Assembly: GCA_016795145.1 (NCBI GenBank)
Contig: JAEUII010000179.1
Location: forward strand, 21,377-85,376
DNA from: Planctomycetaceae bacterium
Lineage (GTDB): Bacteria > Planctomycetota > Planctomycetia > Planctomycetales > Planctomycetaceae
Direction of reading: 5' to 3'
DNA length: 64,000 nt
The notes beneath the pieces are model-generated. The model had not been told where the DNA came from. It made no database searches and worked only from the letters and a program-made list of their open reading frames with translations. Position numbers and translations under genes: made by a program. Below, piece after piece: positions 9,401 to 17,616 of this stretch (its first letter is position 1; every line of letters starts with the position of its first letter).

Positions 9401-9986
9401 GCTCACGGCGGCCGCGGCTTCGGCGATGCCGTTGTTTCGAGAGCTGTTTCCGAATGATGTTCTGGCTCCGGGGCAGATTGTTTCAATCACGAGCGTGACT
9501 CTGCTGATGGCGGAACTCTGCACGGCGGAATCGCTCTACGCATCCATCGGTGACGGTCCTGCGTTCGGAAAGATCCGAACGAAACTCCTGGAGATTGAAG
9601 AGGGTGTTCGAAGCAACGGCGGAGCTGTCGTGAAGATCGTTGGTGAAGGAGTCCTGGCGGTCTTCCAGTCAACTCCTGCGGCCGTTCAGGCGGCTGTGAC
9701 TTTGATGAAGAAGATGGATCTCAACGAGCTTCCTCTAAGAACCGCAATCGATCATGGCCCGGCCATGGTTACCACTCTGAACGATCGTCTGGACTATTTC
9801 GGAGCCACTGTGGCCCGCACCAGGCGACTTCTGGAATTCGCCGGCTCCGGAGAACTGCTGATTCCGTCCCGTGTGGCGATCGACGAAGAATTGCAGAACA
9901 TTCTCCACAAGAGCGACGCTCAATCATCACTGAGAGTGCTGGATTCGTCCGACAACGTGATTACGGCGGTTACGTGGAGCCGCTGA
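6453..9986 (+). CDS. Giant signalling protein: pseudokinase, Ser/Thr kinase, SRPBCC, DUF5939, degenerate class III cyclase
   Basis: The start is GTG at 6453, with AGGTGGGAG 6 bases upstream. The 1177 residues divide as follows. Residues 1-210 look like a degenerate kinase: VEVR for VAIK near 34-37, GLIAGSIQLSHIV at 118-130 where a catalytic loop is expected. A full kinase domain spans about 265-560: GEGAVG, VAIK near 298, HRDIKPDN with D392, an insert of about 35 residues, then DFGLA near 440 and GTPLYMSPEQ. An SRPBCC-like domain occupies about 583-735. A DUF5939-like region contains a CxxC-CxxC ribbon at C824/C827 and C846/C849. The last 165 residues are class III nucleotidyl cyclase-like, but E1021 and E1065 replace the two metal-binding Asp, and A1121 replaces the transition-state Asn; K1061 is kept. 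No membrane helix is evident. Kinase activity is likely; cyclase activity is doubtful. SRPBCC-DUF5939-cyclase is an architecture I know; joining it to a kinase is the odd part. Confidence 0.9.
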   Translation: MEFRGNATYRTEHPLREARLWTSFAAVSADGLPVEVRALHADEPAKSSLEQRLNILQAIRSLGVLCPVEWQAKPSGAFVVVERVSAVTATEFRALATAQILGRIRSLFVGLSELHRNGLIAGSIQLSHIVGRRDGSWSLDVMECWSEPTQHDDPEEDVRQLCECCRELIRTLTGTLTGTLTDEHRILLTPDSATLQQRLLTASFIADRLSVEQPQVAAGGTRAGEHDIAVDRTFVTAVIPAKNDADQTFVADITPTGTGLTVPEMLGRFRIHERLGEGAVGAVYRGVDSTTGATVAIKILNDRTARNPSMIRRFTKEARMLSKADSPFVARLIDSNHDQGVHFLALEYLPGGTLSSVLRGQKRLSEKLALRLILDVARGLAVAHQESVFHRDIKPDNILLTARGARAVDGLQNATSIEQTSSELRWVISEGEPLAKLSDFGLAKSLDQSESMAMTQDGAILGTPLYMSPEQCRGLVADARSDIYSLGATLFHLLAGRPPFSGESQVAVMNAHCSDPTPSLHQIRPELSDACCVVVEKCLQKNADARYVNGEALAADLERLLHGEPTSIAIHPAPPSTQGLGLFEHSFSCELRSSSEQLWPYVSHTDRVNHALGLSSVTYTTRRHPERGVERFAEARVAGQKLAWQEHPYEWIEGKRLSVLREFSSGPFLWFMNIVELQQISGGGTRLTQTLKAVPRNFAGRMLCRLELGRRTPRAFQKVYQQVDEFLQRGASPATDAFGARIAMTAGGRRRLEQRIQSVASAGTDPSVTETLRQFLENASDLEVARIRPLVFAERFQLSADEVIRACLLGAREGLLLHLWDILCPSCRIPADVQETLASLKDHAYCPACDLKYTVDFASSVELIFRAHPDVRPAETRTYCIGGPAFSAHVVAQIRLAPGERFDLPVALTEGTYRLRGPQLPFVIDLVVSAGRGASRAEFSMLRPPVPGTVPVFRAGQQVLVLHNTTGQDLQIRLERTAGRSQALTAAAASAMPLFRELFPNDVLAPGQIVSITSVTLLMAELCTAESLYASIGDGPAFGKIRTKLLEIEEGVRSNGGAVVKIVGEGVLAVFQSTPAAVQAAVTLMKKMDLNELPLRTAIDHGPAMVTTLNDRLDYFGATVARTRRLLEFAGSGELLIPSRVAIDEELQNILHKSDAQSSLRVLDSSDNVITAVTWSR

Positions 9987-10058
9987 TCATTCGCTGATAC
10001 CGACATAAACAGGCCTTCGTTTTTCTTCCTAATCTGCGAAATAGTCGATCGCGAAGAA

Positions 10059-10132
10059 CCCCTCATCCGGCCTGTCGGCCACCTTCTCCCCTGGCAAGGG
10101 GAGAAGGGACATCGATGAAGCCGCCGAAAACA
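10059..10132. repeat. Interspersed palindromic repeat, family A, copy 3
   Basis: CCCCTCATCCGGCC-TGTC-GGCC is followed by CCTTCTCCCC-TGGCA-AGGGGAGAAGG and a GATGAAGCCGCCGAAAACA tail. It fills most of the 149 bases between the convergent giant-kinase and radical SAM genes. The strong hairpin could also end transcription, though no T-run follows it. Confidence 0.9.
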
Positions 10133-10135
10133 TTG

Positions 10136-11038
10136 CTATTCGGTTCGTTGCGTAAGATTCATTCGATGGATTCGTTCCAGCTGCCTGTCGGCGTGCTCTG
10201 GATCGTCCGCAAACTGCTTCGCGTCCCAGAGATCAATGAAGATGCGGCCTCGCTGCCAGCCAAGTGTGGTCACCATGACAGACTCGAGTGAACTTAGCTT
10301 CGGAGGTTCATAGTGTCCCGCTAGCTGTAACTGCTCCATGTATCCGTTGCCGGTCCGCACGGGGATGATTGAGCAGCAGGACACGCCGCAGTCGAATGCG
10401 AAGCGAACAGAATCCAGAGTCCGCTCGATCGCCTGCTGCTCGGTCGTCCACGGAGGCTTGAACAGGATGAAAGCGCGAATCAGGATTCTGTCGGACGTAA
10501 GCTGTCGACAGGCTCGAGCAAAGTCGTCCGTCGTCATTTGCTTATTGAGTGCTGCAAGCGTTTCAGCATGGGATGTTTCGAGACCGAGAGCAACCTCCAG
10601 CTGCGTGTCGCAGAGCTGCTGAAACTCAGCACAGTACGGTCCGACAAGCTTCGGATGATTCTCGACGATCACCGTCTCGAACCCGCTGACCCGCTGCGCA
10701 ATGGCCGGCCAGTCGGATCGCGGGATTGCTCGCGGATCAAAGAAGTTACCACTGTTGTAAAGCTTCAGGTGCGGCGTGGAAGGCAGCTGCCGTAGAGCGA
10801 AGTCAATCTGAGCCGGAATTGCGCCTTCGGGGACAGCTGATTCTGTGGTGTTCTTCCACAGGTCACACATCAGGCAATGAAACGGGCATTCGCGGTTGGT
10901 CAGGAACAGCGTTGCAACGTCCTCGACTCGGCCGTTTCTGGAATACTCCGGTTCAACAAAAAAGGCCCACGGCCGCCAGGGATCGACGGTATTGCGTGGG
11001 CCTCTTGCATTCAGAATGTGCCGAGTCAGATCGATCAA
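10136..11038 (-). CDS. Radical SAM family protein
   Basis: This 300-residue protein carries the radical SAM cluster motif CxxxCxxC as CPFHCLMC (C51, C55, C58), preceded by FLTNRE. Later segments (LKLYNSGNFFDP, VALGLETS, AFILFKPPW) fit the TIM-barrel strands of the Elp3/MiaB-type radical SAM group, including a GLE-like SAM-binding stretch. The product is unknown; it resembles the Elp3-like proteins loosely linked to archaeosine-type annotations. It starts 72 bases downstream of nuoN on the same strand, so it may sit at the tail of the complex I transcript, without evidence of a role in complex I. Confidence 0.85.
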   Translation of the reverse strand: MIDLTRHILNARGPRNTVDPWRPWAFFVEPEYSRNGRVEDVATLFLTNRECPFHCLMCDLWKNTTESAVPEGAIPAQIDFALRQLPSTPHLKLYNSGNFFDPRAIPRSDWPAIAQRVSGFETVIVENHPKLVGPYCAEFQQLCDTQLEVALGLETSHAETLAALNKQMTTDDFARACRQLTSDRILIRAFILFKPPWTTEQQAIERTLDSVRFAFDCGVSCCSIIPVRTGNGYMEQLQLAGHYEPPKLSSLESVMVTTLGWQRGRIFIDLWDAKQFADDPEHADRQLERIHRMNLTQRTE

Positions 11039-11110
11039 ACGATTGTCTCCGGCAGGGAAGCAAACGACATCACCAAGGAAGACGCCAGGTGACTGTCGTG
11101 CAACCTTTGA

Positions 11111-12613
11111 TCAGGCAGACAGAATTCCTGCGGCTGCCTTCGCAGCATCCCACAACCACTGAGGTTTCACGAACAGCACGAGTGAACCAGCGGCTGCGAT
11201 GCCACCAGCAACCCACGAAGCTGGGCGTACAACCGGTTCGTCCACAGTCGTTGACTGTTCAAAATACATCACGCCGATCAGCCGCAAGTAATAGGCCGCA
11301 GCGATGACCGCGTTGGCCGCCAGCACGATCGCCAGGATTCGGCCGTCCTGAGTTCCTTCGGACCAGGCCGCCAGGAACAGATTCAACTTCCCGATGAATC
11401 CACCGGTTGGTGGCAGACCGCTGAGACCGAAAAGACACACGGTCATCAGAAACGCGATCACCGGCCGAGTTCGACTGAGGCCGGCGAGATCCGCAGTCGC
11501 GCGAACGGGGCGATTTGCACTTCCCGCAGCCGCGATCAATGCGAACAGTCCAATTGATACGACACCGTAAACAGTGACATAGAACAGCAGTGACGCAACT
11601 CCACTGGTCGCCCCGGCCGAGCTGCCAACAACCAGACCAACCATCATGTAGCCAGCATGGGCGATGCTTGAGTAGGCAAGGAGGCGAAGGACGTTTGTCT
11701 GACGCATTGCCAGGATATTGCCCAGGAACATCGTCAGCACTGCGATCCAAACCAGGATGCTCTTAATTGGAGCGGCGGGTTCCCATTCGGCCAATGAGAC
11801 CGTGCCAAAGCAGACGGGAAGGATTCGGAGCAGGGCAGCGAATCCCACAACCTTTGGCAACACGGACAGCATCGCGGAAGACGATGAGGCGACACCCTGA
11901 AACACGTCCGGAGCGTAGAAATGGAAGGGCACCGCGGTCAGTCGGAAACTCAAACCTGCAATCACCAGCATCAGGGCAACTCGCATCATCGCATGCGGAG
12001 CCACCACAGCAGCCTTTTCGGAGATCGCTGACAGGTTTGTCGTGCCGACCATGCCGAAGAGCCAGGCCATCCCGTAGAGCACAAATGCAGATGAAAAGAT
12101 GCTGAGCAGGAAGTACTTGATGGTCGCTTCTTTGGCCATCCAGTCGTTTCGTCCCAGGTACAGAAGGATGTAGGTTGGAATGCTGACCAGCTCGAGTCCC
12201 AGAAACACGCCGACCAGGTCATTCGACAGAGCGACGAAATTCACTCCGGCGAGAATCGCGAGCAGGCATGCAAATGATTCCGCTGCGGTCGAATCATCCG
12301 CCTGATCCCAGAGCACCAGCGTCAGCAGGATGCCACAGATCAACGTGAGCCCTCGAACAAACCACGCGAACGAATCGGAGATGAATGGCCCGGCGGTTGA
12401 ATCCGTCATCGGTGCTCCGGCCCAGGCGTACACAGCGCACAGCAGGGACAGAATCGCGAAGATGCCCCAGCGATGCCGAAGTCCCGAAGAGGTCTTGCCA
12501 TGTTCGCTGACCAGGAACGGAGCCGCAAGGAACATGATGCAGACCGAAGCAATCAAGATGATTTCCGGAATGATCAGTCCAGCAGCCTGATTCAGTTCTT
12601 TAAATGCGGGCAC
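11111..12613 (-). CDS. nuoN: NADH-quinone oxidoreductase subunit N
   Basis: This is a 500-residue, highly hydrophobic antiporter-like subunit of the complex I membrane arm, with about 13-14 helices. The conserved TM5 glutamate is E141 in FLGLELVSIPTYIL. The TM7 region reads SFRLTAVPFHFYAPDVFQG, so the proton-channel lysine found here in most NuoN is replaced by R224. The TM8 lysine in SVLPKVVGF is kept. It is the last nuo gene of the operon, 57 bases after nuoM. Length and motif order match the family; no frameshift is seen. Confidence 0.97.
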   Translation of the reverse strand: MPAFKELNQAAGLIIPEIILIASVCIMFLAAPFLVSEHGKTSSGLRHRWGIFAILSLLCAVYAWAGAPMTDSTAGPFISDSFAWFVRGLTLICGILLTLVLWDQADDSTAAESFACLLAILAGVNFVALSNDLVGVFLGLELVSIPTYILLYLGRNDWMAKEATIKYFLLSIFSSAFVLYGMAWLFGMVGTTNLSAISEKAAVVAPHAMMRVALMLVIAGLSFRLTAVPFHFYAPDVFQGVASSSSAMLSVLPKVVGFAALLRILPVCFGTVSLAEWEPAAPIKSILVWIAVLTMFLGNILAMRQTNVLRLLAYSSIAHAGYMMVGLVVGSSAGATSGVASLLFYVTVYGVVSIGLFALIAAAGSANRPVRATADLAGLSRTRPVIAFLMTVCLFGLSGLPPTGGFIGKLNLFLAAWSEGTQDGRILAIVLAANAVIAAAYYLRLIGVMYFEQSTTVDEPVVRPASWVAGGIAAAGSLVLFVKPQWLWDAAKAAAGILSA

Positions 12614-12670
12614 GGCTAAGTCTCGGAAAAATCAGGGGAACAGAAAGTCAGGAACAGGGACCGAAGGGAG

Positions 12671-14299
12671 CTATTCGACAGAAGCCTGATTCACCACTGG
12701 AGTTTCATTCACGTCAGCTCTCAGGATCTTGGCGACGGCTTTGACATCCGGTTCAATCAGTTCAATCAACATTGCAGGCTTCACACCAATCCAGAGGCAC
12801 AAGGCAGCCAGAGGTGCCAGTGCAAGGAATTCTCTGGCGTTCATATCTGTGATCTCTTCATCACCATGATGATGTGGTTCACGCAGTGAGCCGAAGAAGA
12901 CTCGCTGCACGGCTGTCAGCAAATACCAGGCACCAAGAATGACGCCTGTCGTTCCAAGGGCAGCGTAGACTGGGTTGGCTTTGAACATTCCGGCAAGCGA
13001 AAGAAACTCGCCGACGAACCCGTTCAGACCTGGCAACCCGATGGAGGACATGGAAATGAAGACCATGCTGATACCAATCACAGGCAGCTTTGTCGCAAGG
13101 CCACCCAGATCGTCCATCATGCGGGTGTGGTATCGTTCGTAGATCATGCCAACGATGATGAACAACGCACCGGTCGAAAGACCGTGATTGATCATCTGAA
13201 GAACGCTGCCCGTGATGCCTTCGGTGTTCAGAGCGAACAGCCCGAGCATACAGAAACCAAGGTGGGCAACAGAGCTGTAGGCCACCAGCTTTTTGATGTC
13301 TCGCTGAGCCAGAGCACAGAGCGATCCGTAGATGATCCCGATGACTGACAGCAAACCGATCAGAGGCAGGCCAACATCTCGGCTGGCATCCGGAAGCAGA
13401 GGCAGGCAGATTCGAAGGAAGCCATAGGTTCCGAGCTTCAGCAGCACACCAGCCAGGACAATACTGCCCGCAGTCGGTGCTTCCACGTGAGCCAGCGGAA
13501 GCCATGTATGGAATGGAAACACAGGAACTTTGATAAGGAACCCTGCGGAGATCGCAAGGAACAGCGTCGACTGCAGCTGAAGCGGCAGTGGATTGTCCGC
13601 CAGCCATGACGACAGTGCTGGCAGTGATGTGGGATTCTGAAGACCTGCTTTGGAGACATACAGGACCAGGTAGATCAGTCCTGACAAAGTCACAAGGCTG
13701 CCCGCAAGCGTATACAGGAAGAACTTGACCGCCGCCCACTTTCGATCCGGACCACCCCAAATGGCAATCAGGAAGAACAGCGGGATCAGAGTCATTTCGA
13801 AGAACACATAAAACAGCAGCAGGTCAAACGAACAGAACACACCGATCAAACCTGTCTGCAGGATCAGCAATGCCGCATAGAATTCTGCGGCACGATCCTT
13901 AATCGCTTCCCAGGAAATCAGGATCGAGCTGACGGTCAGAAGTGCGGTCAGAGCAATCATCGCCGAGCTGATGCCATCGAGCCCGAAGTACATCTCGAGG
14001 TTGATTGATCCGTTCTGCAGCCAGGGTAAGCGGTATTCAACCTTTGGAATGATCACAGAGGACGGATAGTCGCGACTAACGCTGGATGACAACGCCTGAA
14101 TCTTCACGCCCCACTCGCCGTACTTGATTCCCGCCATGTAGTAGCGAGACACCAGAAGGGTCGCGAGCAGCAGAGTGACTGAAGCTCCCGTGACCGCAAC
14201 CCAGCGGGCATTCGCTGTGTTCAGCGAATTACGGAACAACATCAGCAACACTGCTGTAGCTAGCGGAAGAAGCAAGCAGATAAAGAGAAGTGCGAGCAT
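12671..14299 (-). CDS. nuoM: NADH-quinone oxidoreductase subunit M
   Basis: This 542-residue antiporter-like proton-pumping subunit has about 14 membrane helices. It keeps the TM5 glutamate in LLLFYVFFEMTLIP and the TM7 lysine in LIKVPVFPFHTWLPLAHVEA, the two residues central to the proton channel. A hydrophilic loop near 60-90 and an acidic C-terminal tail extend it slightly beyond the usual length. It follows nuoL after 53 bases and precedes nuoN. Confidence 0.97.
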   Translation of the reverse strand: MLALLFICLLLPLATAVLLMLFRNSLNTANARWVAVTGASVTLLLATLLVSRYYMAGIKYGEWGVKIQALSSSVSRDYPSSVIIPKVEYRLPWLQNGSINLEMYFGLDGISSAMIALTALLTVSSILISWEAIKDRAAEFYAALLILQTGLIGVFCSFDLLLFYVFFEMTLIPLFFLIAIWGGPDRKWAAVKFFLYTLAGSLVTLSGLIYLVLYVSKAGLQNPTSLPALSSWLADNPLPLQLQSTLFLAISAGFLIKVPVFPFHTWLPLAHVEAPTAGSIVLAGVLLKLGTYGFLRICLPLLPDASRDVGLPLIGLLSVIGIIYGSLCALAQRDIKKLVAYSSVAHLGFCMLGLFALNTEGITGSVLQMINHGLSTGALFIIVGMIYERYHTRMMDDLGGLATKLPVIGISMVFISMSSIGLPGLNGFVGEFLSLAGMFKANPVYAALGTTGVILGAWYLLTAVQRVFFGSLREPHHHGDEEITDMNAREFLALAPLAALCLWIGVKPAMLIELIEPDVKAVAKILRADVNETPVVNQASVE

Positions 14300-14352
14300 G
14301 GGAACCAGGCCACTTCATTCAACAGGGAACAGCACCGAAACCGGCGTCTGGA

Positions 14353-16326
14353 TCAGGTCAAAATCAACGCAATTACAACAACCACGACCGCACCAAGCCA
14401 CATGACTCCCGCGTAGGAGGTCACAAGGCCAGACTGCAGACGCTTCAAATAGCCACTCAACATCCCGGGGAGTGCCCCAACTGAATCGATCAGGCCGTCG
14501 ATCAGGAACCGGTCCACAAGAGTTGCAATCAGAGCGATGCCTCGAAGTGGAAGCACGACCAGAACGAACAGGATCTCATCCAGGAAGAACTTGCCCTGCG
14601 AAACCAGGTACAACGGCTTCATCGCCTTTGCAATCGCCACCGGGATTCCTGGTGACGCCACATAGAACATCCAGGCAAAACCAATACCGGCCATACCGAT
14701 CACCGTCGACAGCGCCATGATGTTCCAGTGAAGCCCGTGAGCTTCCGGAGCAGTCAGGCCCACGGTCTTATGGAGATAGGATGCAAACAGATGAGTCGGG
14801 CCAACAGCCAGACCGATCAATGCTGCACAGACAGCCAGAATTCGAAGAGGCCAGGCCATGATCGGAGTGGCTTCGTGCGGATGATCTCCCGCTTCTTCCG
14901 GGAATCGTTCTGGCCCCCAGAAGGTCATGAAGTACGCACGGAACGTATAGAACGCTGTCAGCAACGCAGTGGCACACGCGATCACCAGGATTGTTCCGAA
15001 GAACAGACCATGTTCCTTGCTGTGCGACGCTTCATACAGCACGGCCAGGATATCGTCCTTGCTCCAGAATCCTGCAAGGAGCGGAACGCCTGCGAGGGCG
15101 GCTGCACCAACAAGAAACGTCCAATGTGTAATTGGTAATGCGTGCTTCAGCCCACTGAATCGACGCATGTCAATGATATCACCCATCGCGTGCATCACGC
15201 TGCCTGCCGCAAGAAACAGGAGTGCCTTAAAATAGGCATGTGTAAACAGGTGGAACATTCCCGCAGTGACAGCGGGCGTCACAAGTTCAGTCCCAGCAGC
15301 ACCGCAGCCAAGAGCCATGAACATAAATCCCAGCTGACTCACAGTTGAATACGCCAGAACGCGTTTCAGGTCGGTCTGAGTCAAGGCGGTCAAAGCCGCA
15401 ATCACTGCCGTGGCGGCTCCAATGGCCGTTACGAACATCTGCACGTTCGGAGCCATCACAAAGAGCGGCGTACATCGCGCAACTAGGTAGACACCCGCGG
15501 TCACCATGGTCGCGGCATGGATCAGAGCCGAAACCGGAGTTGGGCCTTCCATCGCGTCTGGAAGCCAGACTTGCAGAGGGAACTGAGCCGACTTGCCCAT
15601 CGCACCCAGGAACAGACAGAAGCAGATCAGCGGAATGACATGGGGAGATTTCGTATGAACATGGGAGATCACTTCCTGGCTGCTGAGCACATGCAGGAAG
15701 TCGATCGATCCAAAATTGGTCCAGATCAGAAAGATTCCCATGATCAAACCGAAGTCACCAATTCGGTTCACCACAAATGCCTTCTTGGCAGCAGCTGCAG
15801 CGGAAGGCTTATGGAACCAGAACCCGATCAGCAGGTAGCTGCAGAGACCGACCATTTCCCAGAACACAAACAGCTGTGCAAAGTTGTTCGACAGCACCAG
15901 CATGCACATCGAGAAGACGAACATCGACACCGCAGCGAAGAACCGTGGGTAGCCCGGATCGTGGTGCATATAGCCCGACCCGAAAAGTGATACCAGGAAG
16001 CTGACTCCGGTCACCATCGCCAGCATGATGGCACTCATCGAATCCGCACGAAGCTGCAGAGGAATCTCGAGAGTCCCGACATGCAGCCATTCGAAGCCAA
16101 AGACGATTGATTCTCTGGCGTACCCGTTGCCCGTTCCGTTGATCCCGGGGAGCACGCCAAACAACAAAACGAGTGAGCAGACAAATGAGACGGCCAGAGC
16201 CGACCAGCATGGCAGATGACTTCGCCCCTTCAGGACTTTCTTGCCCAGAAGCGCGGTCACAATGGCCGACAGCAACGGAGCCGCCGGTATCGCCCACAAA
16301 ACCAACTGTTGGATATCTTCAAGCAT
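14353..16326 (-). CDS. nuoL: NADH-quinone oxidoreductase subunit L
   Basis: At 657 residues this is the largest antiporter-like subunit. The channel glutamate is in LFVFWEMVGLCSYLLIGFW, and the lysine follows in GKSAQFPLQVWLPDAMEGP. The conserved AGFWSKDDIL occurs about two thirds along. The C-terminal part has the extra hydrophobic helices expected of the lateral helix and last TM segment that clamp the membrane arm. It starts 43 bases after nuoK ends. No defect is seen. Confidence 0.97.
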   Translation of the reverse strand: MLEDIQQLVLWAIPAAPLLSAIVTALLGKKVLKGRSHLPCWSALAVSFVCSLVLLFGVLPGINGTGNGYARESIVFGFEWLHVGTLEIPLQLRADSMSAIMLAMVTGVSFLVSLFGSGYMHHDPGYPRFFAAVSMFVFSMCMLVLSNNFAQLFVFWEMVGLCSYLLIGFWFHKPSAAAAAKKAFVVNRIGDFGLIMGIFLIWTNFGSIDFLHVLSSQEVISHVHTKSPHVIPLICFCLFLGAMGKSAQFPLQVWLPDAMEGPTPVSALIHAATMVTAGVYLVARCTPLFVMAPNVQMFVTAIGAATAVIAALTALTQTDLKRVLAYSTVSQLGFMFMALGCGAAGTELVTPAVTAGMFHLFTHAYFKALLFLAAGSVMHAMGDIIDMRRFSGLKHALPITHWTFLVGAAALAGVPLLAGFWSKDDILAVLYEASHSKEHGLFFGTILVIACATALLTAFYTFRAYFMTFWGPERFPEEAGDHPHEATPIMAWPLRILAVCAALIGLAVGPTHLFASYLHKTVGLTAPEAHGLHWNIMALSTVIGMAGIGFAWMFYVASPGIPVAIAKAMKPLYLVSQGKFFLDEILFVLVVLPLRGIALIATLVDRFLIDGLIDSVGALPGMLSGYLKRLQSGLVTSYAGVMWLGAVVVVVIALILT

Positions 16327-16369
16327 GTCTGCACTGCTTTATCAGAAAGAACACCCGAAACTCAAAGAC

Positions 16370-16804
16370 CTACCGACCACCTGCCACGGGCTCCAAAGGA
16401 GCTGGTCCGGCAACGGTGAGGGTTGGGATTTCACCATACGACGACCCGGTTGCTCCGGAACCAGTCTCCGGTTCATCCGGCTTAGGTCCTGGAACATCCG
16501 GATCACGCAGTTCACTCCAGAGCTGGATGTCCAGAGAATGTGATTTGCGATACAGAGCCAGCACAAGCGACAGTGCAAGACCTGCTTCACAGGCAGCAAC
16601 CGTCAATGTGAAGATCGTAAAGGCCTGACCTTCATTGGTCTGATGAATGCGCCCGAAGGTCACCATGCTCAGCGAGACGCCGTGAAGCATCAGCTCTGCA
16701 CACAGCACCATCAGGATCAGGTTTCTTCGAGTCAGAAAGCCGATGGCCCCAAGAATAAACAGGCCAGCTCCGACCAGAAGGTATCTCATGTCTTCAGGTG
16801 TCAT
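16370..16804 (-). CDS. nuoK: NADH-quinone oxidoreductase subunit K, with extended C-terminus
   Basis: The first 100 or so residues form the three helices of NuoK (LLVGAGLFILGAIGFL, NLILMVLCAELMLHG, FTLTVAACEAGLALSLVLAL), including both membrane glutamates, one in CAELML and one in ACEAGLAL. Family members are usually about 100 residues; this one has 144, ending in a proline/glycine-rich hydrophilic tail of about 40 residues. Its ATG overlaps the nuoJ stop codon (ATGA at 16801-16804), which implies translational coupling. Confidence 0.96.
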   Translation of the reverse strand: MTPEDMRYLLVGAGLFILGAIGFLTRRNLILMVLCAELMLHGVSLSMVTFGRIHQTNEGQAFTIFTLTVAACEAGLALSLVLALYRKSHSLDIQLWSELRDPDVPGPKPDEPETGSGATGSSYGEIPTLTVAGPAPLEPVAGGR

Positions 16805-17616
16805 AGTGCTCCCTCCTCACGTCGAGGAGCAATCGCGATAGCCCCAATACAGGCCACCAGCAACAGGGTTCCAGCCAGTTCGACAGCAAACAGGTAGTCA
16901 CCAAAGAGTGACTTACCAAGCCCCTTCATGCTTCCCACTGGCAACTTTGCCGTTTCAAGACTGAGCTGGTTGGGCTTCGAAGCGGGCTTTTCCTTCGGCA
17001 GATTATCAGGACTGACCATCATCATTCCGGTCGGTGGAGCCGCTGCCGCAACTTCTACCTTTGCTTCTTCCTTCAAATCTCGCTTGGAAAACGCTGGCGG
17101 CGATTTGTGAAGCGTCAACGTGATCGCACCAAGCAATACGAATGACGCCAGAGTCACCGGGATGGCATTTCGAGATCGGTGGTCATAGGCAGCAGCACCA
17201 CTTTGCTGAGCCAGCATGATTACAAAGAGAAAGGTTACGATCACCGCTCCCGCATACACAATGACGGTCGCAGCAGCCAGAAACGGAGCACTCTGCAAAA
17301 GGAACAGGCCACAGGTGCTGAGTGTCGAAAGAGCAAACCAGAGGGCACCGTAGACCGGGTTGCGGGCTGTAATCATCAGCACACCACAAAGTAGTGCGCC
17401 CACGGCAAACGTCCAGAACATCACTTCATTGGCAAACTCAGGTCCTCGCCCACCGACGCCTGCACAAAACAGAACAACTCCGGCAGCAGTGACCAGAAGA
17501 CCCAGTCGAGGAATCCGGACCGACGTCGCTTTGCGCCCCGGCATCAGCATCAAAATGCCGACAATCCAGGCGACCAGGCCCGCGAGTGCTAATGGGTTCT
17601 TTTGAAACCATTCCAT
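16801..17616 (-). CDS. nuoJ: NADH-quinone oxidoreductase subunit J
   Basis: The protein has 271 residues. After two N-terminal helices, the NuoJ core is clear: NPVYGALWFALSTLSTCGLFLL and AATVIVYAGAVIVTFLFVIML, which includes the TM3 segment known for the pi-bulge. A hydrophilic stretch of about 75 residues rich in Lys, Ala and Pro follows before the last helix (LFAVELAGTLLLVACIGAIAI), longer than in E. coli. Its ATG shares one base with the nuoI stop (17616) and its stop overlaps the nuoK start, so nuoI-J-K are translationally coupled. Confidence 0.96.
   Translation of the reverse strand: MEWFQKNPLALAGLVAWIVGILMLMPGRKATSVRIPRLGLLVTAAGVVLFCAGVGGRGPEFANEVMFWTFAVGALLCGVLMITARNPVYGALWFALSTLSTCGLFLLQSAPFLAAATVIVYAGAVIVTFLFVIMLAQQSGAAAYDHRSRNAIPVTLASFVLLGAITLTLHKSPPAFSKRDLKEEAKVEVAAAAPPTGMMMVSPDNLPKEKPASKPNQLSLETAKLPVGSMKGLGKSLFGDYLFAVELAGTLLLVACIGAIAIAPRREEGAL

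Noticed and set aside
12879..13760. A 293-codon frame on the minus strand inside nuoM
   Set aside because: It is in another frame of nuoM, cysteine- and serine-rich and without family resemblance; nuoM is intact.
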